Below are positions 32,878 to 40,847 of a DNA stretch of 64,000 nt, piece after piece. The translations under genes and the position numbers were made by a program. The stretch is from an uncultured Fodinibius sp. (GTDB lineage: Bacteria > Bacteroidota > Rhodothermia > Balneolales > Balneolaceae). The stretch covers positions 868,001 through 932,000 of the forward strand of contig CAJXMW010000001.1 of NCBI GenBank assembly GCA_913056235.1, written 5' to 3'. The notes below the pieces were generated by a model, which did no database searches, was not told where the DNA came from, and saw only the letters and a list, made by a program, of their open reading frames with translations. The first letter of the stretch is position 1. Each line of letters begins with the position of its first letter.

Positions 32878-33573
32878 CTACTTCTTTCTCTCCAAGACAA
32901 TTTCTTCATCGTTGGTAAGAGATTGTAATACTATTTTTTCCTGTTCCCGTGTTTTTATCATATACTTTTTGGTCCCTTCATAATCTTCATAACGGGTTCT
33001 TTCCGGCAGTGTTACCTTTACTCTAGATTTATAACCCGATAATGTGTCAGTCTTTATCTTAAGCTCTTCGTTGGCTAACGATGTGAAATGAAAGTATCCT
33101 TGAAAAGATCCAAATATAAATACCTCGGGAATTTGGCCAAGTGAGTCAGCCCTGAATCCTTGAATATCTTCTTCTTCCTTATTTTTGAGGATAACTATAG
33201 GTGGTGGAATAATTGGTTTATTATCATTGCCTACAATCTTAAAGTGGACATAGACCTGACGATCTTGTGATGAAAGCTTAGCATCAATGGGCTCTTTTTT
33301 TACAAATTCAAAGCCGGGTTTAGGTGGGTTGTTGACAGGTTTAAAATGTAAGAACAGCGTATCTTCAGTAATCGAATAATTTCCTTGAGCTACTTTTTGG
33401 GGAGAATGTAGACCAATTTCACCTGTAGAAGTTTTAAAAGTACTTTGATGGAATTCATAAACTTTTCCATTATCCCCTGAAAAAGTCCCTTCAAAGTGTT
33501 GGGCTACAACAGTATTTACCCACAATAATGGGATTGCACAAAAAGTTAAGAAATTTTTAGCAACCTGCATCAT
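32878..33573 (-). CDS. secreted protein of unknown function, paralogue 1
   Basis: A 231-residue exported protein. I start at ATG 33573 (MMQVAKNFLTFCAIPLLWVN, cleaved after VVAQ), where AAAGGGA lies just upstream; the open frame extends to another ATG at 33627 without a better signal. The first half is an N-terminal beta region (HFEGTFSGDNGKVYEFHQST, YSITEDTLFLHFKP). A carboxypeptidase-regulatory-like block follows (VHFKIVGNDNKPIIPPPIVI, RADSLGQIPEVFI, SRVKVTLPERTRY). It shares this architecture with the adjacent 33855 gene, so the pair arose by duplication. Function unknown. Confidence 0.7.
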   Translation of the reverse strand: MMQVAKNFLTFCAIPLLWVNTVVAQHFEGTFSGDNGKVYEFHQSTFKTSTGEIGLHSPQKVAQGNYSITEDTLFLHFKPVNNPPKPGFEFVKKEPIDAKLSSQDRQVYVHFKIVGNDNKPIIPPPIVILKNKEEEDIQGFRADSLGQIPEVFIFGSFQGYFHFTSLANEELKIKTDTLSGYKSRVKVTLPERTRYEDYEGTKKYMIKTREQEKIVLQSLTNDEEIVLERKK

Positions 33574-33854
33574 TCCCTTTTTGTTCTTGATAATTACCCT
33601 CAGTATCGGTTCCATATTGTTCCGCATGAATGATATCTAAAACTCGTTCTTGACTACTGGTGGATAAGTTTTCGAAATAAGATGTATTATCTAATCCTCC
33701 CCAAGCATGATACTGGCGCCTTAATTTGAATCAAAACTCCTTATTTTATGTAAAAATTAAGAGAGGAAAAGATCTTTTAATCAGAACCCCTACGTTCTAA
33801 CACCATTCTTTCCTTACTCTTAACATTTTTCAATACAATTCTATTTTTGTCTCT

Positions 33855-34505
33855 TCACTTTATCAAATATTTTTTAATGTTGTTATAGTCACTGTAATAT
33901 GTGGTTGAATCTGAAAGGGTTACTTTTACTTTAGAGTGACCCCCCACTACTGTATCTGCTGGCATGATTAATGTTTTTCGTCCCAAATGAATAAATTTGA
34001 AATCATGAGGCTTTTCAACAGTAAGCGATATCTTGGGAAAATAGCCAAGCGAATCAGGTAAGTATGTTTTGATTTTGTTTTTAGAATTATCCCGGGAAAT
34101 CAGGATTGTTCGAATTAATGGTTTATCATTTTGATTAACCACATGGAATTTTACAGAACCAAGGTTGCTTTCTTGGAAAGAACTATCCAAATTGACAGGG
34201 GTAGAAGCTGGTTTTCTATCAATAAAAGTATAGCTTGACGGGTCTGGGTCTGTCAAAGATTCAAAATCCAAGATTAGTGTATCTCCAGAAATTTGATAAC
34301 TCCCTCCAAATTTTTTTTGAATATTCAAATGCTCATAGGAGATGATTTCAAAAGTACCATCGTTGAAATGATAGGTACTACTAATTCCAACAGGTGAATC
34401 TTTTTCAACATAAAAGCCTTTGATTCCTCTTTCCAAGAGGGCAGTCGTAACGCATCCGACTATTATTAAAATTAAAAGTATATTTGGTCTAACAGCCGGC
34501 ATCAT
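33855..34505 (-). CDS. lipoprotein of unknown function, paralogue 2
   Basis: A 216-residue lipoprotein (lipobox IIVGC, Cys18) and paralogue of the 32878 gene. It has the same order of blocks: an N-terminal beta region (STYHFNDGTFEIISYEHL, YQISGDTLILDFESL), then VKFHVVNQNDKPLIRTILI, LPDSLGYFPKISL and SKVKVTLSDSTTYYSDY. An AGGAG ribosome site abuts ATG-ATG at its start, so 34505 or 34502 could be used. Unlike paralogue 1 it is predicted to be lipid-anchored. Function unknown; the C-terminal half looks like a regulatory beta-sandwich. Confidence 0.72.
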   Translation of the reverse strand: MMPAVRPNILLILIIVGCVTTALLERGIKGFYVEKDSPVGISSTYHFNDGTFEIISYEHLNIQKKFGGSYQISGDTLILDFESLTDPDPSSYTFIDRKPASTPVNLDSSFQESNLGSVKFHVVNQNDKPLIRTILISRDNSKNKIKTYLPDSLGYFPKISLTVEKPHDFKFIHLGRKTLIMPADTVVGGHSKVKVTLSDSTTYYSDYNNIKKYLIK

Positions 34506-34733
34506 CTCCTTTTTGATTTCTGGAATTTCTATTTCTATCTCTACCTGTTTGTTCTATATGAATTGTGTTCTTTATGCGTTCTCGATCAGAAGAATTAGGA
34601 ACAGCATTTTTACAAAAATCAAAATCAATTGGTTTTAAGATCCGCCAATAGTTCTTATTCCAATGAAAAGTGAGGATAGGATCTGGCCACAATGTTCCGT
34701 GATGTGACCAAGATATACACTCGGTACAACGCT

Positions 34734-34841
34734 GAGCATCGTAACGAGATGAAGAACTCCACCCGTAGACCGATTTGTTAATTGCTCTGTAAAACAAAGA
34801 TTTCTCGCTTGTACTCGAAATGACAAGTAGCTTTTAATTGG
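34734..34841 (+). repeat. dispersed repeat copy B
   Basis: Second copy of the element at 32718-32824, same orientation, about 108 bp with scattered substitutions and small indels. The central GCTCTGTAAAACAAAGATTT block and the TTTTAATTGG end are identical. The two copies flank the paralogous pair 32878-34505 as direct repeats. Confidence 0.85.
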
Positions 34842-34856
34842 CTATAACAAGTCAAT

Positions 34857-34893
34857 ATAAAAAGCCATCCCGCCCGCGAAGGCAGAATGGCTT
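34857..34893 (-). terminator. rho-independent terminator of the rplS operon
   Basis: On the minus strand AAGCCATTCTGCC pairs with GGCGGGATGGCTT (two mismatches) around a TTCGCGG-type loop and is followed by TTTTTATA. It lies 57 bp after the rplS stop. Confidence 0.88.
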
Positions 34894-34949
34894 AATAAGA
34901 TCTAGATCACTCAGAGTTAGATCAGAATTGTGAAATCAACGCCGCAGGT

Positions 34950-35381
34950 TTACTCTTCTTCAGAGTCGCCATCATTATTATTAGCCGCACGTTTTTTCTC
35001 GGCCTCACGGTTCAGTTGTCGTACGCGACCCTGGTTCTGATCTTTCTCTTTAATACGAGCTGCTTTACCCTGTCGGTCGCGCAGGTAGTAGAGCTTAGAG
35101 CGTCTGATATCGCCTTGCTTTTTCAGCTCAATCTTCGCGATAAACGGAGAGTAAAGCGGGAAAATACGTTCAACCCCGATATTGCTGGCAGAAACCTTGC
35201 GTACCATAAATGTTTGGTTTGCACCCGATCCGCGGCGTGAGATCACGAGTCCTTCAAATTTCTGGATTCGCTCCTTGTCGCCTTCGCGGACGCGATAGTG
35301 AACATTCACGGTATCGCCGGTCTTAAATTCGGGATACTCGTCGTCAATTAATGTCTGTTCTGCTAATTTTAACTTGTCCAT
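34950..35381 (-). CDS. rplS: 50S ribosomal protein L19
   Basis: Large-subunit protein at the interface with the 30S subunit. The 143-residue sequence has the L19 core ([75 protein letters not shown]). A charged C-terminal tail of about 25 residues ends in DGDSEEE, somewhat longer than the usual 115-120-residue protein. It is the last gene of ffh-rpsP-rimM-trmD-rplS, 9 bp after trmD, and a strong terminator follows. Confidence 0.98.
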   Translation of the reverse strand: MDKLKLAEQTLIDDEYPEFKTGDTVNVHYRVREGDKERIQKFEGLVISRRGSGANQTFMVRKVSASNIGVERIFPLYSPFIAKIELKKQGDIRRSKLYYLRDRQGKAARIKEKDQNQGRVRQLNREAEKKRAANNNDGDSEEE

Positions 35382-35390
35382 AACTGATTG

Positions 35391-36089
35391 TTACTGTTCG
35401 TTTCGAAATTTTTTGTAAATGTCAGGACGTACTTGTTTTGTACGCTCAAGCGATTGTTCAAATCGCCATTCCTTCACTTTTTGATGATCACCTGATCGCA
35501 GCACTTTAGGCACTTCCATCCCGCGAAACTCAGCGGGACGCGTATACACCGGACCTTCCAGCAACTGCTCATTTTGGAATGAATCCGTCAGCGCACTTGC
35601 CGCATCACCCAGTGCCCCGGGCAATAACCGTACGATGGCATCAACCATCGTCAAAGCCGGCAATTCGCCGCCGGAAAGCACTACATCACCTATGCTGTAT
35701 GTCTTGGTGATAAAGCTATCTATCACGCGCTGATCAACGCCTTTGTAATGTCCGCACAAGAACATAAGGTTCTTTTTGATGGAAAGCTTATTAGCGCTTT
35801 CCTGCTCGAACGGTTCTCCGCCGGGTGCGGTAAAGATGATCTCGTCATACTCCCGTTTGCTTTGCAATTCCTCGATGCAGGAGAAAATCGGCTGTGGCGT
35901 CAACACCATGCCGGGTCCTCCGCCGTAGGGATAATCATCTACCTTATTGTGGTTGTCCTCCGAGTAATCGCGCAGGTCGTGAACCTGGATTTCAACCAGT
36001 TCCTTTTCCTGAGCGTTGCCCACAATACTGTGTTGCAGTGGACTTTCCAGAAGCTGTGGTACGGCCGATATGATATCAATGCGCAACAT
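35391..36089 (-). CDS. trmD: tRNA (guanine-N1)-methyltransferase TrmD
   Basis: SPOUT-fold enzyme that methylates G37 of tRNAs to prevent frameshifting. The 232-residue protein shows the family blocks MLRIDIISAVPQLLES, LRDYSEDNHNKVDDYPYGGG, CGHYKGVDQRVID, YSIGDVVLSGGELPALTMVD and the C-terminal GPVYTRPAEFRGMEVPKVL. Its ATG immediately follows the rimM stop codon, so translation is coupled. Confidence 0.98.
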   Translation of the reverse strand: MLRIDIISAVPQLLESPLQHSIVGNAQEKELVEIQVHDLRDYSEDNHNKVDDYPYGGGPGMVLTPQPIFSCIEELQSKREYDEIIFTAPGGEPFEQESANKLSIKKNLMFLCGHYKGVDQRVIDSFITKTYSIGDVVLSGGELPALTMVDAIVRLLPGALGDAASALTDSFQNEQLLEGPVYTRPAEFRGMEVPKVLRSGDHQKVKEWRFEQSLERTKQVRPDIYKKFRNEQ

Positions 36090-36629
36090 TTACAATCCTT
36101 CTAGCTGTTGTAGGTTTTTGCATTGAATTTTCTGGTTTTCTTCATCGACCTCAGCTACATATTCATCCACAACGGGAATCAGTAGCTCATTCTGCTCCGG
36201 GGTAATTACCTGGAGTATGGGATGCGCCGGATTCTGAAGCATCGCTTCCACCGAGCCGACATGTTTGCCATCAGCCCAAATATCGAAGGATGTCAGATCC
36301 AACGGTCGTTCATCCGCACCAAGCAGGCTTTCAACAATCTCGCGATCCGCAAAGACCGCGAAGTTTTTTAGGTCTTCAGCCTGTGTACGATCAGATACGT
36401 GTTCAAATTTTACAAAGAACGAAAGTCGGTTATTTTTTTCTTGTACCCGAACCGACTCAACCCGGGCAGGGATCAGATCCCCTCTGGTGTTTTCAATACG
36501 CACCAGATCAAGAGCATCAAAAAGTGTCGGCGCGTAGAACTCGGGGATGATCAATACATCACCCTGTACGCCGTGCGATCGGGCAATGTACCCGATCTGT
36601 TGATACTGGTTTTCAATTGATTCCAGCAT
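36090..36629 (-). CDS. rimM: 16S rRNA processing protein RimM
   Basis: Assembly factor for the 30S head that binds S19. The 179-residue protein has the N-terminal RimM beta-barrel (YIARSHGVQGDVLII, FFVKFEHVSDRTQAEDL) and the C-terminal PRC-like barrel (VGSVEAMLQNPAHPILQVI, ELLIPVVDEYVAEVD). It lies between rpsP and trmD in the standard order and abuts trmD. RimM and S16 act in the same assembly step. Confidence 0.96.
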   Translation of the reverse strand: MLESIENQYQQIGYIARSHGVQGDVLIIPEFYAPTLFDALDLVRIENTRGDLIPARVESVRVQEKNNRLSFFVKFEHVSDRTQAEDLKNFAVFADREIVESLLGADERPLDLTSFDIWADGKHVGSVEAMLQNPAHPILQVITPEQNELLIPVVDEYVAEVDEENQKIQCKNLQQLEGL

Positions 36630-36681
36630 TGGCTCATCCAGGGTTACTAAACTTCAAAAGTTTAGAAACCCTCTTGGATTA

Positions 36682-37593
36682 TTAACTATTCTCTTTCTTC
36701 TCGTCCAACGCTCGCTGAACAGTCACACGATCTTCATCGTCGGTGACAAAGCCTTCCAGCTCTTCCAGAGGCGTATTTTCGATATGCTCAATGGCTTCTT
36801 TGGCCAGCATATCGCTAGACGTTTTAGCTTCAGATTCCTCATCAGCTTCTTGCGTGTCTTCTTCCTCTTCATCATCAGAAGCTTCAACCTCTTCGGTTTC
36901 TTCTTCCGGGGTTTCTACTTCTTCAGCATCGTCATCTTCTTGGTCGGATTCTTCCTCAGCTTCAGCAGCAGCTTCTTCCTCTGCTTCCGCTTCGTCTTCA
37001 GTGTCTGCCGTTTCAGCTTCAGCAGTTTCTTCGGCTTCCTGCTCATCTGCTTCAGCTTCTTGAGTTTCCTCGTCAGCTTCTACGGTTTCAGCCTCAGCTT
37101 TGGCTTCCTCTTCGTCGGATTCTTCGTCCTCTTCGGAAGCAAGTGCTTCTTGTTTAGCTTTTTCTTTGGCTGCTTCTTCGGCTTTCTTCTGAAGCTGCTT
37201 TTCATATTCTTTCTGTTCAGCTTCAAGTAGTGCCTGCTGACGCTCTTTGCGGGTGGTTACATCTTCACCTTTTTCCTCACGTCGCTCACGCCATTCAGTC
37301 AGTGCTTCTTCAATCTCTTCTTCCGACTTATCCAAGCGATTCAGGTGCATTTCATACATAATGCCCTGTTTCTTGAAGATCGAGCGCACGGTATCCGAAG
37401 GCTGAGCGCCTTGTTTCAACCAATGAAGCGCACGTTCTCTGTCCAGATCAAGCTGATTCTTAGGTGTTACGTTGTCAAAACGACCAATATCTTCGATAAT
37501 ACGACCATCACGTGGTTTGCGGTTATCCGCCACAACAATGTGATGAATCGGTCGCTTTTTTCGACCTCTACGTTGTAATCTAATTCTTAACAA
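36682..37593 (-). CDS. rpsP: 30S ribosomal protein S16 with long acidic C-terminal extension
   Basis: Residues 1-85 or so are canonical S16 (MLRIRLQRRGRKKRPIHHIV, NRKPRDGRIIEDIGRFDNVT, LHWLKQGAQPSDTVRSIF). S16 is normally 80-90 residues, and in some Bacteroidota 150-200. Here it reaches 303: a charged helix (about 90-150, rich in E, K and R) leads to an extended segment of about 110 residues dominated by Glu, Asp and Ala, and then a short folded-looking end (AIEHIENTPLEELEGFV). The tail has no homology I recognise; its acidity suggests interaction with basic ribosomal proteins or disorder. The reading frame is intact throughout. Confidence 0.95.
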   Translation of the reverse strand: MLRIRLQRRGRKKRPIHHIVVADNRKPRDGRIIEDIGRFDNVTPKNQLDLDRERALHWLKQGAQPSDTVRSIFKKQGIMYEMHLNRLDKSEEEIEEALTEWRERREEKGEDVTTRKERQQALLEAEQKEYEKQLQKKAEEAAKEKAKQEALASEEDEESDEEEAKAEAETVEADEETQEAEADEQEAEETAEAETADTEDEAEAEEEAAAEAEEESDQEDDDAEEVETPEEETEEVEASDDEEEEDTQEADEESEAKTSSDMLAKEAIEHIENTPLEELEGFVTDDEDRVTVQRALDEKKENS

Positions 37594-37715
37594 TGGATTA
37601 TTTCCTCGTTGTTTCCTTTAAAATTTGCGTTGATTTCTGATAGAGGATGTTGTCGGAATCTTGCGCAATATTACTTGCTTCTGTTGAGCTGGGCTAAACA
37701 GCTCGCTAGTAAGAT

Positions 37716-39068
37716 CTAGTTTCCAAATGGTAAATTTCCTTTCATACCCTTCATGCCTTGCATCATCTGTTTCATTTTACCCATGCCCGAGAATGATTTC
37801 ATCATCTTCTTCATCTGCTCAAACTGTTTCAGCAGATCATTGATATCGGAGACGCGCGTCCCGGATCCTTTGGCAATACGCCGTTTCCGAGTCGCATTTA
37901 AAATATCCGGATTGTGTTTCTCTTCCGGAGTCATCGAGCATATGATCGCTTCGATGGGCTTGAAGGAATCTTCGTCAATTTCAGCATCTTGCATCGCTTT
38001 GCTGGCTCCCGGAATCATGCCAACCAGATCCGAGATGTTGCCCATACTTTTCACCTGTTGAAGCTGCTCGTAAAAGTCTTCGAGATCAAAACTGTCGGAC
38101 TTTATTTTCTTTTGTAGCTTCTGGGCTTCTTCTTCGTCAAATTCTTTCTGGGCTTTTTCGACGAGCGACACCACATCACCCATGCCAAGGATGCGCTGTG
38201 ACATCCGTTCGGGATAGAAGGGTGCAAGAGCGTCCAGCTTTTCGCCGGTGCTCACAAACTTGATCGGTTTTTGGACCACCTTCTTAATTGAAAGGGCCGC
38301 CCCGCCGCGGGTATCACCGTCAAGCTTGGTTAGTACTACACCATCATAATTGATGGTCTTGTTAAATTCTTTTGCTGTATTCACAGCATCTTGTCCGGTC
38401 ATGGAATCGACAACGAAAAGTGTCTCATGTGGCTCAACTGCTTCTTTTATTTCAGCCACTTCGTTCATCATCTTCTCGTCCACGTGCATGCGTCCGGCCG
38501 TGTCGATAATTACGGTGTCGAGTGCCAGGCTTTTGGCCATTGAGACCGCTTCCTTGGCAGCACGGACTGCATCTTTCTGATCAATAGAATAGACTGGGAC
38601 GTCGATTTGATCAGCAAGTGTTTTCAGCTGATCGATAGCTGCCGGACGATAGACGTCGGCTGCTGCTAAAATGGGGCTACGATTGTTCTCCTGTTTCAGA
38701 TAGCGTGCCAGCTTAGCGCTGAACGTTGTTTTACCAGACCCTTGCAGGCCAGCGATCAGAATTACTGTGGGAGGCGTGTGTGCAACTGAAATATCCACCC
38801 GCTCCTGACCCAGTATATCAGTCAGTTCATCATGTACAATTTTGGTGAACTGCTGACCGGGATTGACGGCCGTTAATACGTCTTCGCCCATCGCCCGATC
38901 TTTTACCTTGTTCGTGAACTCTTTTGCAACGTCGTAGTTCACATCGGCATCGAGCAGAGCGCGACGTATTTCTCTCACCGTCTCCGCAATGTTGACGTCA
39001 GTAATCTTAGCTTCCCCTTTCAGCTTCTGAAAGGCGCTGTCTAATTTTGATGAGAGATCCTGAAACAT
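37716..39068 (-). CDS. ffh: signal recognition particle protein Ffh
   Basis: SRP54 GTPase that binds signal sequences and 4.5S RNA and docks with FtsY. The 450-residue protein has the N domain (residues 1-85), and the G domain with G1 GLQGSGKTTFSAKLA, the insertion-box region PILAAADVYRPAAIDQL, G3 IIDTAGRMHVDE and G4 LTKLDGDTRGGAAL. The methionine-rich M domain runs from about 325 and ends KMMKSFSGMGKMKQMMQGMK. It is first in the translation cluster and divergent from the 39286 lipoprotein. A pair of DnaA-box-like sites lies in its upstream region. Confidence 0.98.
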   Translation of the reverse strand: MFQDLSSKLDSAFQKLKGEAKITDVNIAETVREIRRALLDADVNYDVAKEFTNKVKDRAMGEDVLTAVNPGQQFTKIVHDELTDILGQERVDISVAHTPPTVILIAGLQGSGKTTFSAKLARYLKQENNRSPILAAADVYRPAAIDQLKTLADQIDVPVYSIDQKDAVRAAKEAVSMAKSLALDTVIIDTAGRMHVDEKMMNEVAEIKEAVEPHETLFVVDSMTGQDAVNTAKEFNKTINYDGVVLTKLDGDTRGGAALSIKKVVQKPIKFVSTGEKLDALAPFYPERMSQRILGMGDVVSLVEKAQKEFDEEEAQKLQKKIKSDSFDLEDFYEQLQQVKSMGNISDLVGMIPGASKAMQDAEIDEDSFKPIEAIICSMTPEEKHNPDILNATRKRRIAKGSGTRVSDINDLLKQFEQMKKMMKSFSGMGKMKQMMQGMKGMKGNLPFGN

Positions 39069-39162
39069 GAGTTAGTTGTGTCTATAAATCGTTAAAAACC
39101 TTTTATGCATCCCCGATACAGTACCGGAACAAAGTTTCGCAAAATAAGGACAATTTTCTGCG

Positions 39163-39183
39163 TTATCAACAGAATTATCCACA
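39163..39183 (+). promoter_or_regulatory. pair of DnaA-box-like sites
   Basis: TTATCAACA (39163-39171) and the consensus TTATCCACA (39175-39183) sit 3 bp apart on the same strand, in the divergent region between ffh and the 39286 lipoprotein, next to an AT-rich ATATATATAATGG stretch. No dnaA or other origin gene is near, so a DnaA-regulated promoter is likelier than oriC. Confidence 0.4.
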
Positions 39184-39285
39184 ATATATATAATGGATAT
39201 GGGAACTTAACTCACGGAATAAGATTAAAGTTACTATCATTTCTAATACACAGTGTGTTTCATTTAAACCATAATAGGAGGGAAA

Positions 39286-39678
39286 ATGGGAATATTTTTT
39301 ACCAAACATCGAGAAAGTACCGTCCAAATACTTTTTGTAGCAACACTCATCCTGCTCACATCTTGTGCAAATAGTAGAAAATCGGCTCAAAAAATTACCG
39401 ATGCCGAAATCAGGATGCAGCAAATTGAGCAAGTGGAGGCCATGGATTATGCAAGTGCAGCATTCCAGGCGGCTCAGAGTAGACTAGAAGAAGCCCGACA
39501 ACTTGTAGAACGTAGGAAACATAAAAAAGCGATGCTGAAGGCCGATGAAGCAATAGTAGCTGCCGAGCTGGCAGAAGTTAAGACCCTTGCCCGAAAGGCG
39601 GATGACTCGTTAAGTGAACTTAAAGCCAGTATTGCATCACTCAAAGAACAACTAAATCAGTACAGGCAAGATCAGTAG
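39286..39678 (+). CDS. DUF4398-like lipoprotein
   Basis: A 130-residue lipoprotein (lipobox LLTSC, Cys25) preceded by a strong ribosome site (AGGAGG). The mature part is a helical DUF4398-like hairpin: AMDYASAAFQAAQSRLEEAR, LVERRKHKKAMLKADEAIVA and a C-terminal coiled coil (LSELKASIASLKEQLNQY). The next gene, 10 bp downstream, pairs a similar helical part with an OmpA peptidoglycan-binding domain, so the two probably form one envelope-associated complex (inference). Confidence 0.82.
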   Translation: MGIFFTKHRESTVQILFVATLILLTSCANSRKSAQKITDAEIRMQQIEQVEAMDYASAAFQAAQSRLEEARQLVERRKHKKAMLKADEAIVAAELAEVKTLARKADDSLSELKASIASLKEQLNQYRQDQ

Positions 39679-39688
39679 CGAGGAAATT

Positions 39689-40543
39689 ATGAGAAAAACT
39701 ACTTTATCAATACCAATTTTATTAGCAGTTGTTATCGTGATTGTTGCAGGGTGCGCAAACTATGCGCTGGTAGATGAGGCCAAAAAGGATTATGAGCGGG
39801 TTAAGAATGATCCTGCAGTGATGATGCATGCGCCTAATCTATTAAAAGAGGCCGAGAAACAGTTTAAGATTATTGGTAACCTCAAAAAAAACGGTGCCAG
39901 CAAACTTTTGATTAATCATCACGCCTTTATAGCAGAGCAGAAGCTCGTGATTGCTGAGGAAATGGCCACGTTAAATAAAAGGCAGGATGAACTGGCAGAG
40001 GTTGAAAAAGAGTACCAGCTGGTGTTGGGCCAAGTGCAGCAGGCTGAAGCACAGCTAGCCAAGAAACAAGCTGTAGAAGCCCGCATGGAAGCTGATGAAG
40101 CACGCCGACGAACCGAAATGCTTTCTCGGCAGTTAGCCGATATCGAAGCAGAAAAAACGGAACGTGGGTTGGTGGTCAGTCTGAGAAATGTGCTGTTCGA
40201 CAGCGGGAAGTCAGATATTAAAATTGGGGCGGTAGATAATTTGGCGAAACTAATTCGCTTCCTGTTGGAATATCGCGACCGAAACGTGTTGATCGAGGGG
40301 TTTACCGATAATCTTGGCGCGCGAAGTGTTAATCAGAGATTGTCGGAGCAGCGGGCCTCAGCAGTAAAACAAGCCCTGATAAATAGTGGGATTAAGCCGG
40401 ACCGTATCATCACGCGAGGATATGGAGAGGATTATGCTATTGCGGATAATTCTAGCGAAGCCGGCCGCCAGCAAAATCGTCGGGTTGAGGTTGTAATATC
40501 AGACGAAACCGGGACAATTACATCGCGACGTCCTGTCCAATAG
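39689..40543 (+). CDS. OmpA-family lipoprotein with N-terminal DUF4398-like helical region
   Basis: A 284-residue outer-membrane lipoprotein (lipobox VIVAGC, Cys22). Residues about 25-165 are helical and coiled-coil, with a DUF4398-like start (AKKDYERVKNDPAVMMHAPN). Residues about 170-280 are an OmpA C-terminal domain that binds peptidoglycan: LRNVLFDSGKSDIKIGAV, LIEGFTDNLGARSVNQRLSE, YGEDYAIADNSSEAGRQQNR and RVEVVIS. It probably tethers the outer membrane to the cell wall. It is cotranscribed with the preceding small lipoprotein. A decayed copy of its last residues lies 75 bp downstream. Confidence 0.93.
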   Translation: MRKTTLSIPILLAVVIVIVAGCANYALVDEAKKDYERVKNDPAVMMHAPNLLKEAEKQFKIIGNLKKNGASKLLINHHAFIAEQKLVIAEEMATLNKRQDELAEVEKEYQLVLGQVQQAEAQLAKKQAVEARMEADEARRRTEMLSRQLADIEAEKTERGLVVSLRNVLFDSGKSDIKIGAVDNLAKLIRFLLEYRDRNVLIEGFTDNLGARSVNQRLSEQRASAVKQALINSGIKPDRIITRGYGEDYAIADNSSEAGRQQNRRVEVVISDETGTITSRRPVQ

Positions 40544-40605
40544 CTTTATAAGCGATTATTAATAAATCAGGTTTCAGGCATGCTGCACATAGTGTGGGCT
40601 ATTGC

Positions 40606-40704
40606 TGCAATTACTTTTGTAATGGGAGTCTGCGCCGCCAAAATCGCTGGGTCGAGGTTATAATATCTGGACAAGACGGTCGTATCGACGAGTGTACAGT
40701 CAGA
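40606..40704 (+). pseudogene. remnant of an OmpA-domain C-terminus
   Basis: The frame from 40606 reads CNGSLRRQNRWVEVIISGQD and then GRIDEC. This matches the end of the intact upstream protein (AGRQQNRRVEVVISDETG) in order and spacing. Nothing upstream in this frame encodes the rest of the domain. It is therefore the leftover 3' end of a second OmpA-family gene, or of a partial tandem duplication. Confidence 0.65.
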
Positions 40705-40734
40705 ATTAATAGCTTATTTGTATAGTTTAACAGT

Positions 40735-40782
40735 TGTCATTCTAAGGAATTATGCGGATCTCCTTGTGATGGCAGTTTTTTT
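40735..40782 (+). terminator. repeat-type hairpin with T-run
   Basis: Outer arms TGTCAT (40735-40740) and ATGGCA (40769-40774), and inner arms AAGGA (40744-40748) and TCCTT (40761-40765), form a stem followed by GTTTTTTTATTTTG. Its left part (GTCATTCTAAGGAATTATGC) resembles the GTCATTCTGAGGA class of dispersed intergenic repeats, here serving as terminator for the ompA unit. Confidence 0.65.
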
Positions 40783-40847
40783 ATTTTGTTTTGTTATTTT
40801 CAGGCAGCAACGAATTTAATTCCAAAGAAAATTAAACAGTATTATTT

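Noticed and set aside
36743-37230. Ser/Phe-rich plus-strand frames
   Set aside because: Mirror images of the acidic low-complexity tail of S16 on the minus strand.
39163-39183. Replication origin (oriC)
   Set aside because: Only two DnaA-box-like sites and no dnaA, dnaN, gidA or parAB genes nearby.
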